Of a DNA stretch of 64,000 bases, positions 29,509 to 45,612 are shown one piece after another. The DNA lies in contig NZ_LMUV01000002.1 of the NCBI RefSeq assembly GCF_009765755.1, forward strand, positions 457,693-521,692, read 5' to 3'. A model generated the notes under the pieces. It was not told where the DNA came from. It did not search any database and worked only from the letters and a program-made list of their open reading frames with translations. The DNA comes from Rhodanobacter sp. L36 (GTDB lineage Bacteria; Pseudomonadota; Gammaproteobacteria; Xanthomonadales; Rhodanobacteraceae). Within the stretch, counting starts at the first letter, position 1, and each line of letters opens with the position of its first letter. A program made the position numbers and the translations under genes.

Positions 29509-29910
29509 ATGAAATCGATCGACACTTTGACGCCTTGCCCGTGCGGAAATTCGTCAGGCTACGCATCGTGCTGCGAACCATTACACGAAGGCGCGCTGGC
29601 CGAAGACGCCGCGCAGCTGATGCGTTCCCGCTACAGCGCGTACGTGTTGACACGCGAGGATTACCTGCTCGCCAGCTGGCATGCCGATACGCGTCCTTCT
29701 TCGCTCGGCCTCGCTACACAGACGCCGAAACCGACCTGGCTGAGACTCGATATTCGCGGGCATCAGTCGACCGATGACGATCATGCGACGGTGGAATTCG
29801 TCGCGCGTTATCGCCTCGCTGGCGGACGCGCACAACGCCAGCACGAGCTCAGCCGGTTCGTGCGCGAACGAGGCCGCTGGTTTTATCTCGACGGCGAGAT
29901 GGTGACGTGA
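29509..29910 (+). CDS. YchJ-like protein with SEC-C zinc motif
   Basis: 133 residues from the ATG at 29509. The N-terminal CPCGNSSGYASCC is a SEC-C type metal-binding motif. The rest is the NTF2-like YchJ domain, with AEDAAQLMRSRYSAYVLTREDYLLASWH and VEFVARYRLAGG. The family is a widespread UPF without known activity. It is convergent with ligB, with only 20 bp between the two stops. Confidence 0.86.
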   Translation: MKSIDTLTPCPCGNSSGYASCCEPLHEGALAEDAAQLMRSRYSAYVLTREDYLLASWHADTRPSSLGLATQTPKPTWLRLDIRGHQSTDDDHATVEFVARYRLAGGRAQRQHELSRFVRERGRWFYLDGEMVT

Positions 29911-29929
29911 TCGATATCGCGCCCGCGCA

Positions 29930-31717
<1,788 letters not shown>

Positions 31718-31747
31718 TCACCCCGCGTGGCGCATGCGCAGTCGCGA

Positions 31748-32521
31748 TCAATCGCTGGTCGCTTGCGGGCCAAATGTCAGCGTGGTCTCACCATCGAGGC
31801 GACCGTTCGGGCCGAAGCGTCGTTCCACAATGGCACCGACGCCATCGTGTCCGATTGCGACAACCGTGCTGGCGCGCGTGCCGTAGCTTTCGCCGCGAAT
31901 GAACGCAGACGACAACCAGCGTTCGCGTTCCAGCCCGACGCCGGTATCCGGCAAGTGCTCATCCGGCGCTATCTGTTCGTCGGCGAGCGCGTCGAACAGC
32001 GCAACGAAGGAATTGTCGCCATTGTCGATCCACTGCTGCAGGCGACGCATCAGCGCGTGCGTCTTCGGCCAGGGCGTATTGAAATCCGCATTCGACAAAC
32101 CGTGCACGCCCGCGGTGACACGTTGCATGTGCGACGCGGGGCGATTGCCGAGGTAGAAGGCATCGCGCGCGTCGAACGTGAGCAGATTGAACGGCCGGTA
32201 ATCACCCGCAACGCGCAGCAATCCATGCGCGTGATGCGTCGCGTCGTGCCCGCCGCGCAGGAAGTGCGTCACCAGCATGCCGCGCGATGTGCCGCGTTGC
32301 GGATCGCGTGGATCGCGCACATTGGTTACCACGCAACAACGACCGGCATCGGTCACGCCGAGCCAGCTTCCGCCGGCTTCAATATCCCTGCCGCCGATGA
32401 TCGGCGAATCTTTCCATCGCGCCAGTGGTGCGCTTGGACGCGCGTGGAATTCGTCGCGGTTACCCGCCAGCACGAGGCGCCAGCGCGGGTGGATATTCCA
32501 TGCGAAAGCGATCAGACACAT
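31748..32521 (-). CDS. NRDE family protein (TANGO2-like)
   Basis: 257 residues. The mark is MCLIAFAWNIHPRWRLVLAGNRDEF in two parts: the initial Cys-Leu-Ile and the AGNRDEFHARP motif. GGSWLGVTDAGRCCVVTNVRDP follows, and the end keeps the STVVAIGHDGVGAIVERRF strand. The fold is an Ntn-hydrolase-like one with Cys2 as possible nucleophile. Human TANGO2 belongs to this family and has been tied to haem and lipid handling. The bacterial role is not settled. The gene lies 80 bp downstream of gltD on the same strand. Confidence 0.88.
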   Translation of the reverse strand: MCLIAFAWNIHPRWRLVLAGNRDEFHARPSAPLARWKDSPIIGGRDIEAGGSWLGVTDAGRCCVVTNVRDPRDPQRGTSRGMLVTHFLRGGHDATHHAHGLLRVAGDYRPFNLLTFDARDAFYLGNRPASHMQRVTAGVHGLSNADFNTPWPKTHALMRRLQQWIDNGDNSFVALFDALADEQIAPDEHLPDTGVGLERERWLSSAFIRGESYGTRASTVVAIGHDGVGAIVERRFGPNGRLDGETTLTFGPQATSD

Positions 32522-32601
32522 GGCTAAAAATTACCGGCAAGACAGATGCCTCACGATACGACGGCTGCATACGTGCTGTCGTGATGAACGCGATGGCGAA
32601 C

Positions 32602-38510
<5,909 letters not shown>

Positions 38511-38818
38511 CATGGCTCCGGCAGTGGATGTTCGGGAGTGCACGCGGCCTGCGGCGCAATAAGCACCGGCATGGCATGCGGGTATGCCTGACTAAACCAC
38601 AACTGCTGCGTCGCGTCAAAAAATGCGTTTGGACGGCTATACGTCTTTGCGTCTCAATGCATGATGCGAACCCGGGACGAGCGAGAGATTGCATACCACT
38701 TCGAAGTCCGGCTCAGGATGTCGTCCCATCGAGCGATCGCCGCCAGCGCCCGCCGTTATCGCATTCCTCGCGCGCCGCGTCGCTCGCGCCGGCGCGCCGG
38801 CTCGGTGATAATCGGCGC
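38511..38818. other. Divergent intergenic region between gltB and envC
   Basis: 308 bp without a gene. It carries the candidate gltB promoter on the minus strand and presumably the envC promoter on the plus strand. I see no riboswitch-like or operator-like structure of note. Confidence 0.4.
38591..38619 (-). promoter_or_regulatory. Candidate sigma-70 promoter of gltBD
   Basis: On the minus strand TTGACG (38619-38614) and TTTAGT (38596-38591) are 17 bases apart: five and four matches to the -35 and -10 consensus. Transcription would start about 75 bases before the gltB start codon. Confidence 0.45.
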
Positions 38819-40057
38819 ATGCCCCATACCACCCGCGTTGCCCGCCTTGCCGTCATCGGCCTGCTCACCGCCTTCGTCCTGACAGGCGGCATCGCGCCGT
38901 GGCCGGCTCAAGCCCACCAGGACGCCGGCAGCCGCACCGAGCAGGCGCAGGCCAGAGAGAAACTTGCCGACCTGCGCAGCAAGATGGAGGCGCTGGCGAA
39001 ACAGCAGTCCGAAACGGCGGAACGCCGCGACAGCGCCAACGCGGAACTGGCGAAGCAGGCCAACGCGCTGGCCAGCGCCGCGCGCGCGGTGCGCCAGACC
39101 GATGTCGAACTGGGCGCGAAGCAGAAACAGCTCGAACAGTTGGAACAGCAACGCTCCGATCTGCAGGCGAAACTGGATACGCAACGCGCGGCGATCGCCG
39201 ATCTCCTGCGCGCCACATATGCGCTCGGCCACGGTTCGGACCTGCGCCTGCTGCTGGGCGACGAGGATGTGGCCCGTGTTTCGCGCGCGCTGGTCTATTC
39301 CAAATATTTCCAGCAGGACCGCGTGCAGCGCGTGCAGCAACTGATGGCCGACCTGGCGAAATTGCAGGATCTCGAAAATGCGATCACCGCCGAACGACAG
39401 GCGCTCGAGGCGACACGCACGCAACGCGAGAAGCAGACCAAAACGCTGGCCCAGCAACGCGCCGCGCAGCAGAAACTCGCCAGCGCCACCGACGCGCAAT
39501 ACAAGGATCAGGCGCAGCGGCTCGCGGCGATGAAACAAAACGCGCAATCGCTCAACAGCCTGGTCGACAAGCTGCAGAAAGCGATTGACGATGCCGCCCG
39601 CGAAGCGGCAGCACGCGACAAGGCGGCGCGCGAGGCCGCGATCCGCAAGCATCCCGGACATCGCTTGCCGCCGCCGGAAATCGAGGTGGGCAAAGCCTCG
39701 GCAAACATTCGCGGCAACCTGCCCTGGCCCGCCAGCGGCGTGGTCAACAGCTATGGCAATGGCGTGCTGATCAAGGCCGGCGGCGGCAGCGAAATCCACG
39801 CCGTGGCACGCGGTCGCGTGATCTACGCGGGCTTCCTGCGCGGCTACGGCATGCTGCTGATCGTCAATCACGGCAACGGCTGGATGAGCATGTACGGCAA
39901 CAACGAAACGCTGCTGCAGGGCGTTGGCGATCAGGTCGAGGCCGGCCAGGCGATCGGCACGGCGAGCGCGCCGACCGGCGTCAATACCGGCGTGTATTTC
40001 GAGCTTCGCCAGGACAACAAGCCGGTCGATCCGCGCAGCTGGCTCAGCCGTCGTTGA
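38819..40057 (+). CDS. envC: Murein hydrolase activator EnvC
   Basis: 412 residues. The start at 38819 gives a signal peptide (RLAVIGLLTAFVLTGGIAPW, cleavage after AQA). Residues about 35-265 form a long coiled coil rich in Glu, Lys, Gln and Ala. The last 120 residues are a LytM/M23 domain. Its zinc ligands are missing: the place of H-x3-D reads SEIHAVARG and the place of H-x-H reads SMYGNN. This is expected for EnvC, which activates amidases and does not cut peptidoglycan itself. In E. coli it is recruited by FtsEX; ftsEX lies 15 kb away in this window. ctpA follows after 128 bp. Confidence 0.92.
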   Translation: MPHTTRVARLAVIGLLTAFVLTGGIAPWPAQAHQDAGSRTEQAQAREKLADLRSKMEALAKQQSETAERRDSANAELAKQANALASAARAVRQTDVELGAKQKQLEQLEQQRSDLQAKLDTQRAAIADLLRATYALGHGSDLRLLLGDEDVARVSRALVYSKYFQQDRVQRVQQLMADLAKLQDLENAITAERQALEATRTQREKQTKTLAQQRAAQQKLASATDAQYKDQAQRLAAMKQNAQSLNSLVDKLQKAIDDAAREAAARDKAAREAAIRKHPGHRLPPPEIEVGKASANIRGNLPWPASGVVNSYGNGVLIKAGGGSEIHAVARGRVIYAGFLRGYGMLLIVNHGNGWMSMYGNNETLLQGVGDQVEAGQAIGTASAPTGVNTGVYFELRQDNKPVDPRSWLSRR

Positions 40058-40185
40058 CGTGCGCCATGCGGCATCGCAGGCTAGTCTGCGATGCCGGTGA
40101 ATTTCCGCACGCGTCCCGTTGTCCCACGTTATCCCCATGCTGCCGCGCTCTTCCCGGCGCCCGCCTGTCGCACGGAGTTCTGAAC

Positions 40186-41568
40186 ATGCGTTTTTCCACC
40201 CGCAGCCCGCTCGGCCTGCTGCTGACCGTTCCGCTGATGCTGGCCGCGCCCTTCGCATCGGCGCAGACCGCGCCTGCGGCTGCAGCGAGTTCCGCCGCGC
40301 CACCCGAACTGCCTGCATCCGCATCGACTGCCAGCGTCCCGGCCAGCGCCGCCAGCACCGACCAGGTGGACATCGACGACATCCGCAATTTCAGCCGCGT
40401 GTATGCGCTGGTGCGTCAGGCATACGTGGAAAAAGTCGACAACAAGACACTGATGAAGGCCGCGATCACCGGCATGCTCAGCGGCCTCGATCCGCACAGC
40501 GAATATCTCGACAAGGAAGGCCTGCAACAGCTCGACGAAGACACCACCGGCCAGTACAGCGGCCTGGGCATCGAAGTGCTGCAGACCGATGGCGGCTTGC
40601 AGATCGTGTCGCCGATCGACGACACGCCAGCCGCACGCGCCGGTATCAAGGCCGGCGACACCATCGTCAAGATCAACGGCACGGTGATCGATCCGCAGAA
40701 CGTCGACGACATGTTCAAGGAATTGCGTGGCAAGCCCGGCAGCAAGATCGCGCTGACCATCGTGCACCAGAACAGCGACAAGCTGATCGACCTGAATCTG
40801 GTGCGCGAGAACATCGCCGTCACCAGCATCAAGGTGCGCGAACTCGAACCCGGCTTCGCGTATATCCGCGTCACCCAGTTCCAGGAAGACACCGCTGGCG
40901 ACATGGAGAAGAAACTCGCCGACCTGATCGCGAAGAACGGCGCACAGAAAGGCGCGGTACTCGACCTGCGCAACAACCCCGGTGGCCTGCTCACCGCAGC
41001 GGTCGGCATCAGCGACGACTTCCTGAGCTCCGGCGTCATCGTCACCACGCGCGGTCGCCTGCCCGATTCCAACATGAGCTTCAATGCGCATCCGGGTGAC
41101 CAGCTCAACGGTGCGCCACTCATCGTGCTCACCAACAACGGCACCGCGTCCGCGGCGGAAATCGTTTCCGGCGCGCTCAAGGACAACCATCGCGCGCTGA
41201 TCATGGGCCAGCGCACTTTTGGCAAGGGCGTGGTGCAGACCGTGCTGCCGCTGGATGCGGAGCACGCCGTGAAGATCACCACCGCGCGCTACTACACGCC
41301 CAACGGCACCTCGATCCAGGCCGAGGGCATCAAGCCCGACATCGCGCTCGCCGACCTCACCGTGAACAAGGCCGACAGCGGCCCCAGCCTGATCAGCTCC
41401 GAAGCGGATCTGCCAAACCATCTGGCCAACGAACACGCCAAGGGCGACGACATCAACGACGACGGCAGCAGCGCCAGCGGCAAACTCGCCACCAGCGACT
41501 ACGCGCTGTCGCAAGCGTTGAACGTGCTCAAGGGCATGGCGCTGGGACAGAGCCCGACGCGACGCTGA
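40186..41568 (+). CDS. ctpA: S41 family carboxyl-terminal processing protease
   Basis: 460 residues. The ATG at 40186 gives a signal peptide (LLLTVPLMLAAPFASAQT), so it is periplasmic. An Ala/Ser/Pro-rich linker follows, then the S41 N-terminal part (YALVRQAYVEKVDNKTLMKAAI), a PDZ domain (GLGIEVLQTDGGLQIVSP; AGIKAGDTIVKINGT) and the protease domain. The catalytic Ser is in NNGTASAAEIVSGAL and the Lys in MGQRTFGKGVVQTV. This is the standard Ser-Lys dyad. The envC-ctpA neighbourhood is common in proteobacteria and links both to cell-wall remodelling. Confidence 0.93.
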   Translation: MRFSTRSPLGLLLTVPLMLAAPFASAQTAPAAAASSAAPPELPASASTASVPASAASTDQVDIDDIRNFSRVYALVRQAYVEKVDNKTLMKAAITGMLSGLDPHSEYLDKEGLQQLDEDTTGQYSGLGIEVLQTDGGLQIVSPIDDTPAARAGIKAGDTIVKINGTVIDPQNVDDMFKELRGKPGSKIALTIVHQNSDKLIDLNLVRENIAVTSIKVRELEPGFAYIRVTQFQEDTAGDMEKKLADLIAKNGAQKGAVLDLRNNPGGLLTAAVGISDDFLSSGVIVTTRGRLPDSNMSFNAHPGDQLNGAPLIVLTNNGTASAAEIVSGALKDNHRALIMGQRTFGKGVVQTVLPLDAEHAVKITTARYYTPNGTSIQAEGIKPDIALADLTVNKADSGPSLISSEADLPNHLANEHAKGDDINDDGSSASGKLATSDYALSQALNVLKGMALGQSPTRR

Positions 41569-41677
41569 GACTCTGCACATTCGGCATTGCTGACGGCGCG
41601 TTGACGCCGTGTGCCGATGGATGCAGATAGGATGCCGCCACTCATCCCGATTGGATGATCTCTGCAGGTCGAATCGC

Positions 41678-42961
41678 ATGACGTCCATCGACACGGGCAA
41701 AGACGCTGGCGCATTACCGCACGTCGTGATTCTCGGCGGAGGCTTCGGCGGTCTGGCCGTCGCCAGAAAACTGGCGAAAAGTGCCGCGCGCATCACTCTG
41801 GTGGATCGGCGCAACCATCATCTGTTTCAACCACTGCTGTATCAGGTGGCGACGGCAAGCCTCGCGGCGCCGTCGATCTCCGCGCCGCTGCGAGAGATTC
41901 TTCGACGCCAGTCCAACGTCACCGTCTTGCTCGACGAAGTCACCGGCGTCGACGTCGGCGGCCGGCGCGTCCAGCTGATGCACGGCGAGCTTCACTACGA
42001 TTTTCTGGTGGTCGCCACCGGCGCCACGCATTCGTATTTCGGCCACGACGACTGGGAGCCGTTTGCGCCGGGGTTGAAGACGCTCGACGATGCCTTCCTG
42101 ATCCGCCGTCGCGTACTGCTCGCGTTCGAGCGCGCGGAACGCGAAGCCGATGCGGAACATCGCCAGTCGTGGCTCAACTTCATCGTGGTCGGCGGTGGTC
42201 CAACCGGCGTCGAACTGGCGGGTACCTTGATCGAACTGGCGCGGCATACGTTGCCGCGCGATTTCCGTCGCAGCGATCCACGCCGCGCATCGGTGCGCTT
42301 GATCGAAGCCGGCCCGCGATTGCTGTCCGCCTACGATCCGGCACTTTCGGAAAAAGCGCGCACACAGCTCGAACACCTTGGTGTGGAAGTGCATACCGGC
42401 GTGGCGGTAACGGCGATCGATGCCGAAGGCGTGAGGCTGGGCGAACGTCGTCTTCGCGCGCGCACCGTCTTGTGGGCAGCGGGTGTGGCGGCGTCACCGG
42501 TGGGGCACATGCTTGACGCGCCGCTGGATCGCGCCGGCCGCGTGCAGGTGCGTCCGGATCTGAGCATGCCGGGACATCCGGATGTATTCGTGATCGGCGA
42601 TCTCGCCAGCGTCATGCAAGAGGACGGATCACCCGTGCCCGGCGTGGCGCCGGCAGCGAAACAGATGGGCGCGCATGTCGGCGCGATCATTCGCGCGCGC
42701 CTGCAGGATGGCGACGACACGCGCGCCTTCCGTTATCACGACGACGGCTCGCTCGCCACCATCGGCCGGATGGCGGCCGTCGCGCAATTCGGCAAGATGA
42801 AATTGTCCGGCTTCATTGCATGGGCCGTGTGGCTGCTGGCGCACATCTTTTTCCTGATCGGCTTCCGCAACCGGCTGGTGGTGATGCTCGACTGGGGCTG
42901 GGCGTACTTCACGCATCAGCGCAGCGCACGCATCGTCAGCGGCGAAGACACGCCGGACTGA
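41678..42961 (+). CDS. Type II NADH dehydrogenase (NDH-2 family)
   Basis: 427 residues from the ATG at 41678. The FAD motif VVILGGGFGGLAVARKL is near residue 15 and the NADH motif IVVGGGPTGVELAGTL near 170. VFVIGDLASVMQEDGSPVPGVAPAAKQMG is the C-terminal FAD contact, given here only in part (VIGDLA; GVAPAAKQ). A hydrophobic C-terminal segment (FIAWAVWLLAHIFFLIGF) provides the membrane attachment. NDH-2 passes electrons from NADH to quinone without pumping protons. It is convergent with the outer-membrane factor gene, with 19 bp between stops. Confidence 0.9.
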   Translation: MTSIDTGKDAGALPHVVILGGGFGGLAVARKLAKSAARITLVDRRNHHLFQPLLYQVATASLAAPSISAPLREILRRQSNVTVLLDEVTGVDVGGRRVQLMHGELHYDFLVVATGATHSYFGHDDWEPFAPGLKTLDDAFLIRRRVLLAFERAEREADAEHRQSWLNFIVVGGGPTGVELAGTLIELARHTLPRDFRRSDPRRASVRLIEAGPRLLSAYDPALSEKARTQLEHLGVEVHTGVAVTAIDAEGVRLGERRLRARTVLWAAGVAASPVGHMLDAPLDRAGRVQVRPDLSMPGHPDVFVIGDLASVMQEDGSPVPGVAPAAKQMGAHVGAIIRARLQDGDDTRAFRYHDDGSLATIGRMAAVAQFGKMKLSGFIAWAVWLLAHIFFLIGFRNRLVVMLDWGWAYFTHQRSARIVSGEDTPD

Positions 42962-42980
42962 CGCGCCGGCGTTGCCTGCA

Positions 42981-44426
42981 TCAGCGACTGGCGAGTCGAT
43001 CCACCGACCAGCCACCACCGAGCGCACGGATCAGTTGCACGCTGGCGCGCAGCTGGCGCGTGCTGAGATCGAGCAGGCTGCGTTGCGCATCAAGTGCGGC
43101 CGTCTGCGCCTGCACCACGTCGAGATAATCCACCGCGCCCTGCTTGTAACGATCCATCGACAGATCCAGTGAATGCTGCGCGGCATCGGCGGCATCCTTC
43201 TGGTCGTTCAGCGCCACGCCGACGTGATCTAGCTGGGCGAGGTTATCCTCGACTTGCGCGAACGCATTCAGTACGACGCCGCGATAACGCGCACCGGCTT
43301 CGTCGGTGGCCGCCTTGGCTGCCTCGACGCCGGCCTTGCGCAAGCCGCCGTCGAAAAGTGTTTCGAACAGCATCGGCCCGATCGCCCAGAAGTGATTGGG
43401 CGCCGTCAGCAGGCCGGCATATTCCGCACTCTGGAACCCACCTTGCGCACTCAGCGAAAGCGACGGGAAATACGCGGCGCGTGCGACACCGATGCGCGCA
43501 TTCGCCTCGGCCGTGCGACGTTCGGCGGCGGCGATATCCGGACGACGTTGCAACAACGCGGATGGCACGTTCGCCGGCACCTGCGGCAAGCCGATCGGCG
43601 CCGTCTGCACGTCCAGCTTGAACTGGTCGGGCGATTCGCCAACCAGCACCGCAATGGCGTGCTCGGTCAGCGCGCGTTGCGCCATGCTTTGCGACCACAA
43701 AGATTTTGCCGACGACAGCTGCGTCTGCGCGCGCGCCACGTCAAGGCCGGATGCAATGCCACCGCTGTGGCGCGTCTGCGTCAACTGCAGCGCGCGCTGA
43801 TAGGCATCGATGCTCTGCTTGAGCAGCGCGAGCTCCTGGTCGGTGCCGCGCAGCACGATGTAGTTGTCGGCAAGCTGCGCCTGCAAACTCAATTGCGCAG
43901 AAGCGAGATCGGCTGCCGACGCGAGCGTTTCACCCCTGCCCGCCGTGACCGCGTTGCGTATGCGACCCCACAAGTCCAGTTCGTAATCGATCTCGGCGCC
44001 GGCGGTGTACGAGTTGTAGTTGGCCGGCGATTCGCTCGGGCCGGTCAACGGACCACGCAACGGTTTCGTATCCGACTGACGATCGCGCTGGCCGTTGGCG
44101 TTCAAACTGATCGTGGGGAAAAGATCCGAACGCGTTTCCTGCTCGAACGCCTGCGCCTGTCGGTAATGCGCGAGTGCGGCGGCGAGGTCCGCATTGCTGG
44201 TCAGCAGTTTCTGCTGCAGCTCATCGAGCCGGGCGTCGTGATAGAGCTGCCACCATTGATCGCGTGGCAGCTGATCGGCGGGCTGCGCCTGCTTCCACGG
44301 GCCGGTCTCCTGGTACGACGCGGCAACGGGCACGGTCGGTACCTTGTACGCCGGCGCCAGCGAGCAACCGGTCAGCACCAGACCGATCGCCAGCGCGAGC
44401 GAGATGCGGAGTTCAGGCTTTCGCAT
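42981..44426 (-). CDS. RND efflux outer-membrane lipoprotein (NodT/OprM family)
   Basis: 481 residues from the ATG at 44426. The signal peptide ends in lipobox LTGC (LVLTGCSLAPAYK). Two OEP (TolC-like) repeats follow: the first around AALAHYRQAQAFEQETRSDLFP, the second around RRTAEANARIGVARAAYFPSLSL, each written only in part by the shared motif ARAAYFPSLS. It forms the trimeric exit duct of the efflux pump. The start overlaps the end of the adaptor gene by 14 bases. Last gene of the five-gene efflux cluster. Confidence 0.91.
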   Translation of the reverse strand: MRKPELRISLALAIGLVLTGCSLAPAYKVPTVPVAASYQETGPWKQAQPADQLPRDQWWQLYHDARLDELQQKLLTSNADLAAALAHYRQAQAFEQETRSDLFPTISLNANGQRDRQSDTKPLRGPLTGPSESPANYNSYTAGAEIDYELDLWGRIRNAVTAGRGETLASAADLASAQLSLQAQLADNYIVLRGTDQELALLKQSIDAYQRALQLTQTRHSGGIASGLDVARAQTQLSSAKSLWSQSMAQRALTEHAIAVLVGESPDQFKLDVQTAPIGLPQVPANVPSALLQRRPDIAAAERRTAEANARIGVARAAYFPSLSLSAQGGFQSAEYAGLLTAPNHFWAIGPMLFETLFDGGLRKAGVEAAKAATDEAGARYRGVVLNAFAQVEDNLAQLDHVGVALNDQKDAADAAQHSLDLSMDRYKQGAVDYLDVVQAQTAALDAQRSLLDLSTRQLRASVQLIRALGGGWSVDRLASR

Positions 44427-45612
44427 GGTCTTTGGCCGGTGCATTGGATGAAGCATCCGATGGCGCGATACGCACATGGTCGCCGTCGTTGAGTCCATCG
44501 GGCGGGCTGTCGATCACGCGGTCGCCAGCGGCGATGCCGGAGGCGATTTCCACGCTCTTGCCGTAGTCGTGCAGGATCGTGATGGTCTTGAATTTCACGC
44601 GGTCATCCGCGCCGATCGTCGCCAGTCGCGTACCGTTGTCGTCGAACACCAACGCGCTGGCGGGTACGCGCAGCGCGGCTTTGTCGGCGGCGATGTCGAA
44701 GCGCACGTTGGCGAAACTGCCCGGCATCAACTTGCCGTCGGCGTTGTCCACCGCCAGCTGCACCAGCGTGCTGCCGGATGCGGCGGAAACGGCCTGTGCG
44801 GACGATTCGACCTTCGCGTTGAACGTGCGGCCCGGATACTCCGGCACGGTGAGCGTTGCCACGGCACCCGTCGGTATCGACGGCACGTAACTCTGGGGCA
44901 CCTGCACGTAGACGCGCAGCTTGCGCACGTCGGAGACCTCGAACAAGGCTTGACCATTGCCACCGCTGCCGGCGTTGATCAACGCACCAACGTCGGTGTT
45001 GCGCGCGGTGATCACGCCGTCGAACGGCGCGACGATGCGCGTGTAGTTTTTCATCGCGTTGATGCGCTCGACGTTGGCGCGTGCTGCGTTCGCCATCGCC
45101 TGTTTTGCGGTGAAGTCACCCGTCTTCTCGTCCACCTCCTGCTTGGACACGGAATCGGATTTCAGCATCGACTGCCAGCGTTTGGCGGTAGTCGACGCCA
45201 GCGATTCGTTGGCCTGCGCGCTGGCGAGATCCGCACGCGCCTGCAGTAGCTGCTGGTCAAGGTCGGGCGTTTCGATGGTAGCGAGCAACTGGCCGGATTT
45301 CACCTGCGTGCCGATGTCGACATTCCACGATTTCAGATAGCCGTCTATACGTGCGTAGATCGGCGCGCGCGCATACGCCTCGATGCGTCCAGGCAATTCG
45401 AGCGGCGCGCCGGTCGCACTGGATTCCGGCGACACGACGTTGACAGTCGGCACGCTTTGCGCGTCGGTCCAGGTTTTCAGTTGCTTCGCATCCGAGATGC
45501 GCGTGGCGATGCCGAGTATCACGACGGCGACGACGACGATCACGGCGATGATGCCGACCAGACGCAGGCGTTGCGGCGACGGTGCAGCAGAGAGTTGTTG
45601 ATTGTCAGACAT
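44413..45612 (-). CDS. RND efflux periplasmic adaptor (membrane fusion protein)
   Basis: 399 residues from the ATG at 45612, which follows a GGAGGG site. One N-terminal hydrophobic anchor (LRLVGIIAVIVVVAVVILGI) is followed by a barrel-sandwich half-motif (YARIDGYLKSWNVDIGTQVKSG), a long alpha-hairpin (residues about 120-190) and the second half-motif (RIVAPFDGVITARNTDVGALI). The beta-barrel and membrane-proximal domains complete the protein. It bridges the inner-membrane pump and the outer-membrane duct. Its start lies within the last codons of the permease gene, so the two are translationally coupled. Confidence 0.92.
   Translation of the reverse strand: MSDNQQLSAAPSPQRLRLVGIIAVIVVVAVVILGIATRISDAKQLKTWTDAQSVPTVNVVSPESSATGAPLELPGRIEAYARAPIYARIDGYLKSWNVDIGTQVKSGQLLATIETPDLDQQLLQARADLASAQANESLASTTAKRWQSMLKSDSVSKQEVDEKTGDFTAKQAMANAARANVERINAMKNYTRIVAPFDGVITARNTDVGALINAGSGGNGQALFEVSDVRKLRVYVQVPQSYVPSIPTGAVATLTVPEYPGRTFNAKVESSAQAVSAASGSTLVQLAVDNADGKLMPGSFANVRFDIAADKAALRVPASALVFDDNGTRLATIGADDRVKFKTITILHDYGKSVEIASGIAAGDRVIDSPPDGLNDGDHVRIAPSDASSNAPAKDHAKA

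Noticed and set aside
32551-32584. Inverted repeat after gltD as a terminator
   Set aside because: A stem of about 8 pairs can be drawn, but the loop is long and no T-run follows on the minus strand.
39650-40057. EnvC as an active peptidoglycan peptidase
   Set aside because: The zinc-binding residues of the M23 domain are missing, as is normal for amidase activators.
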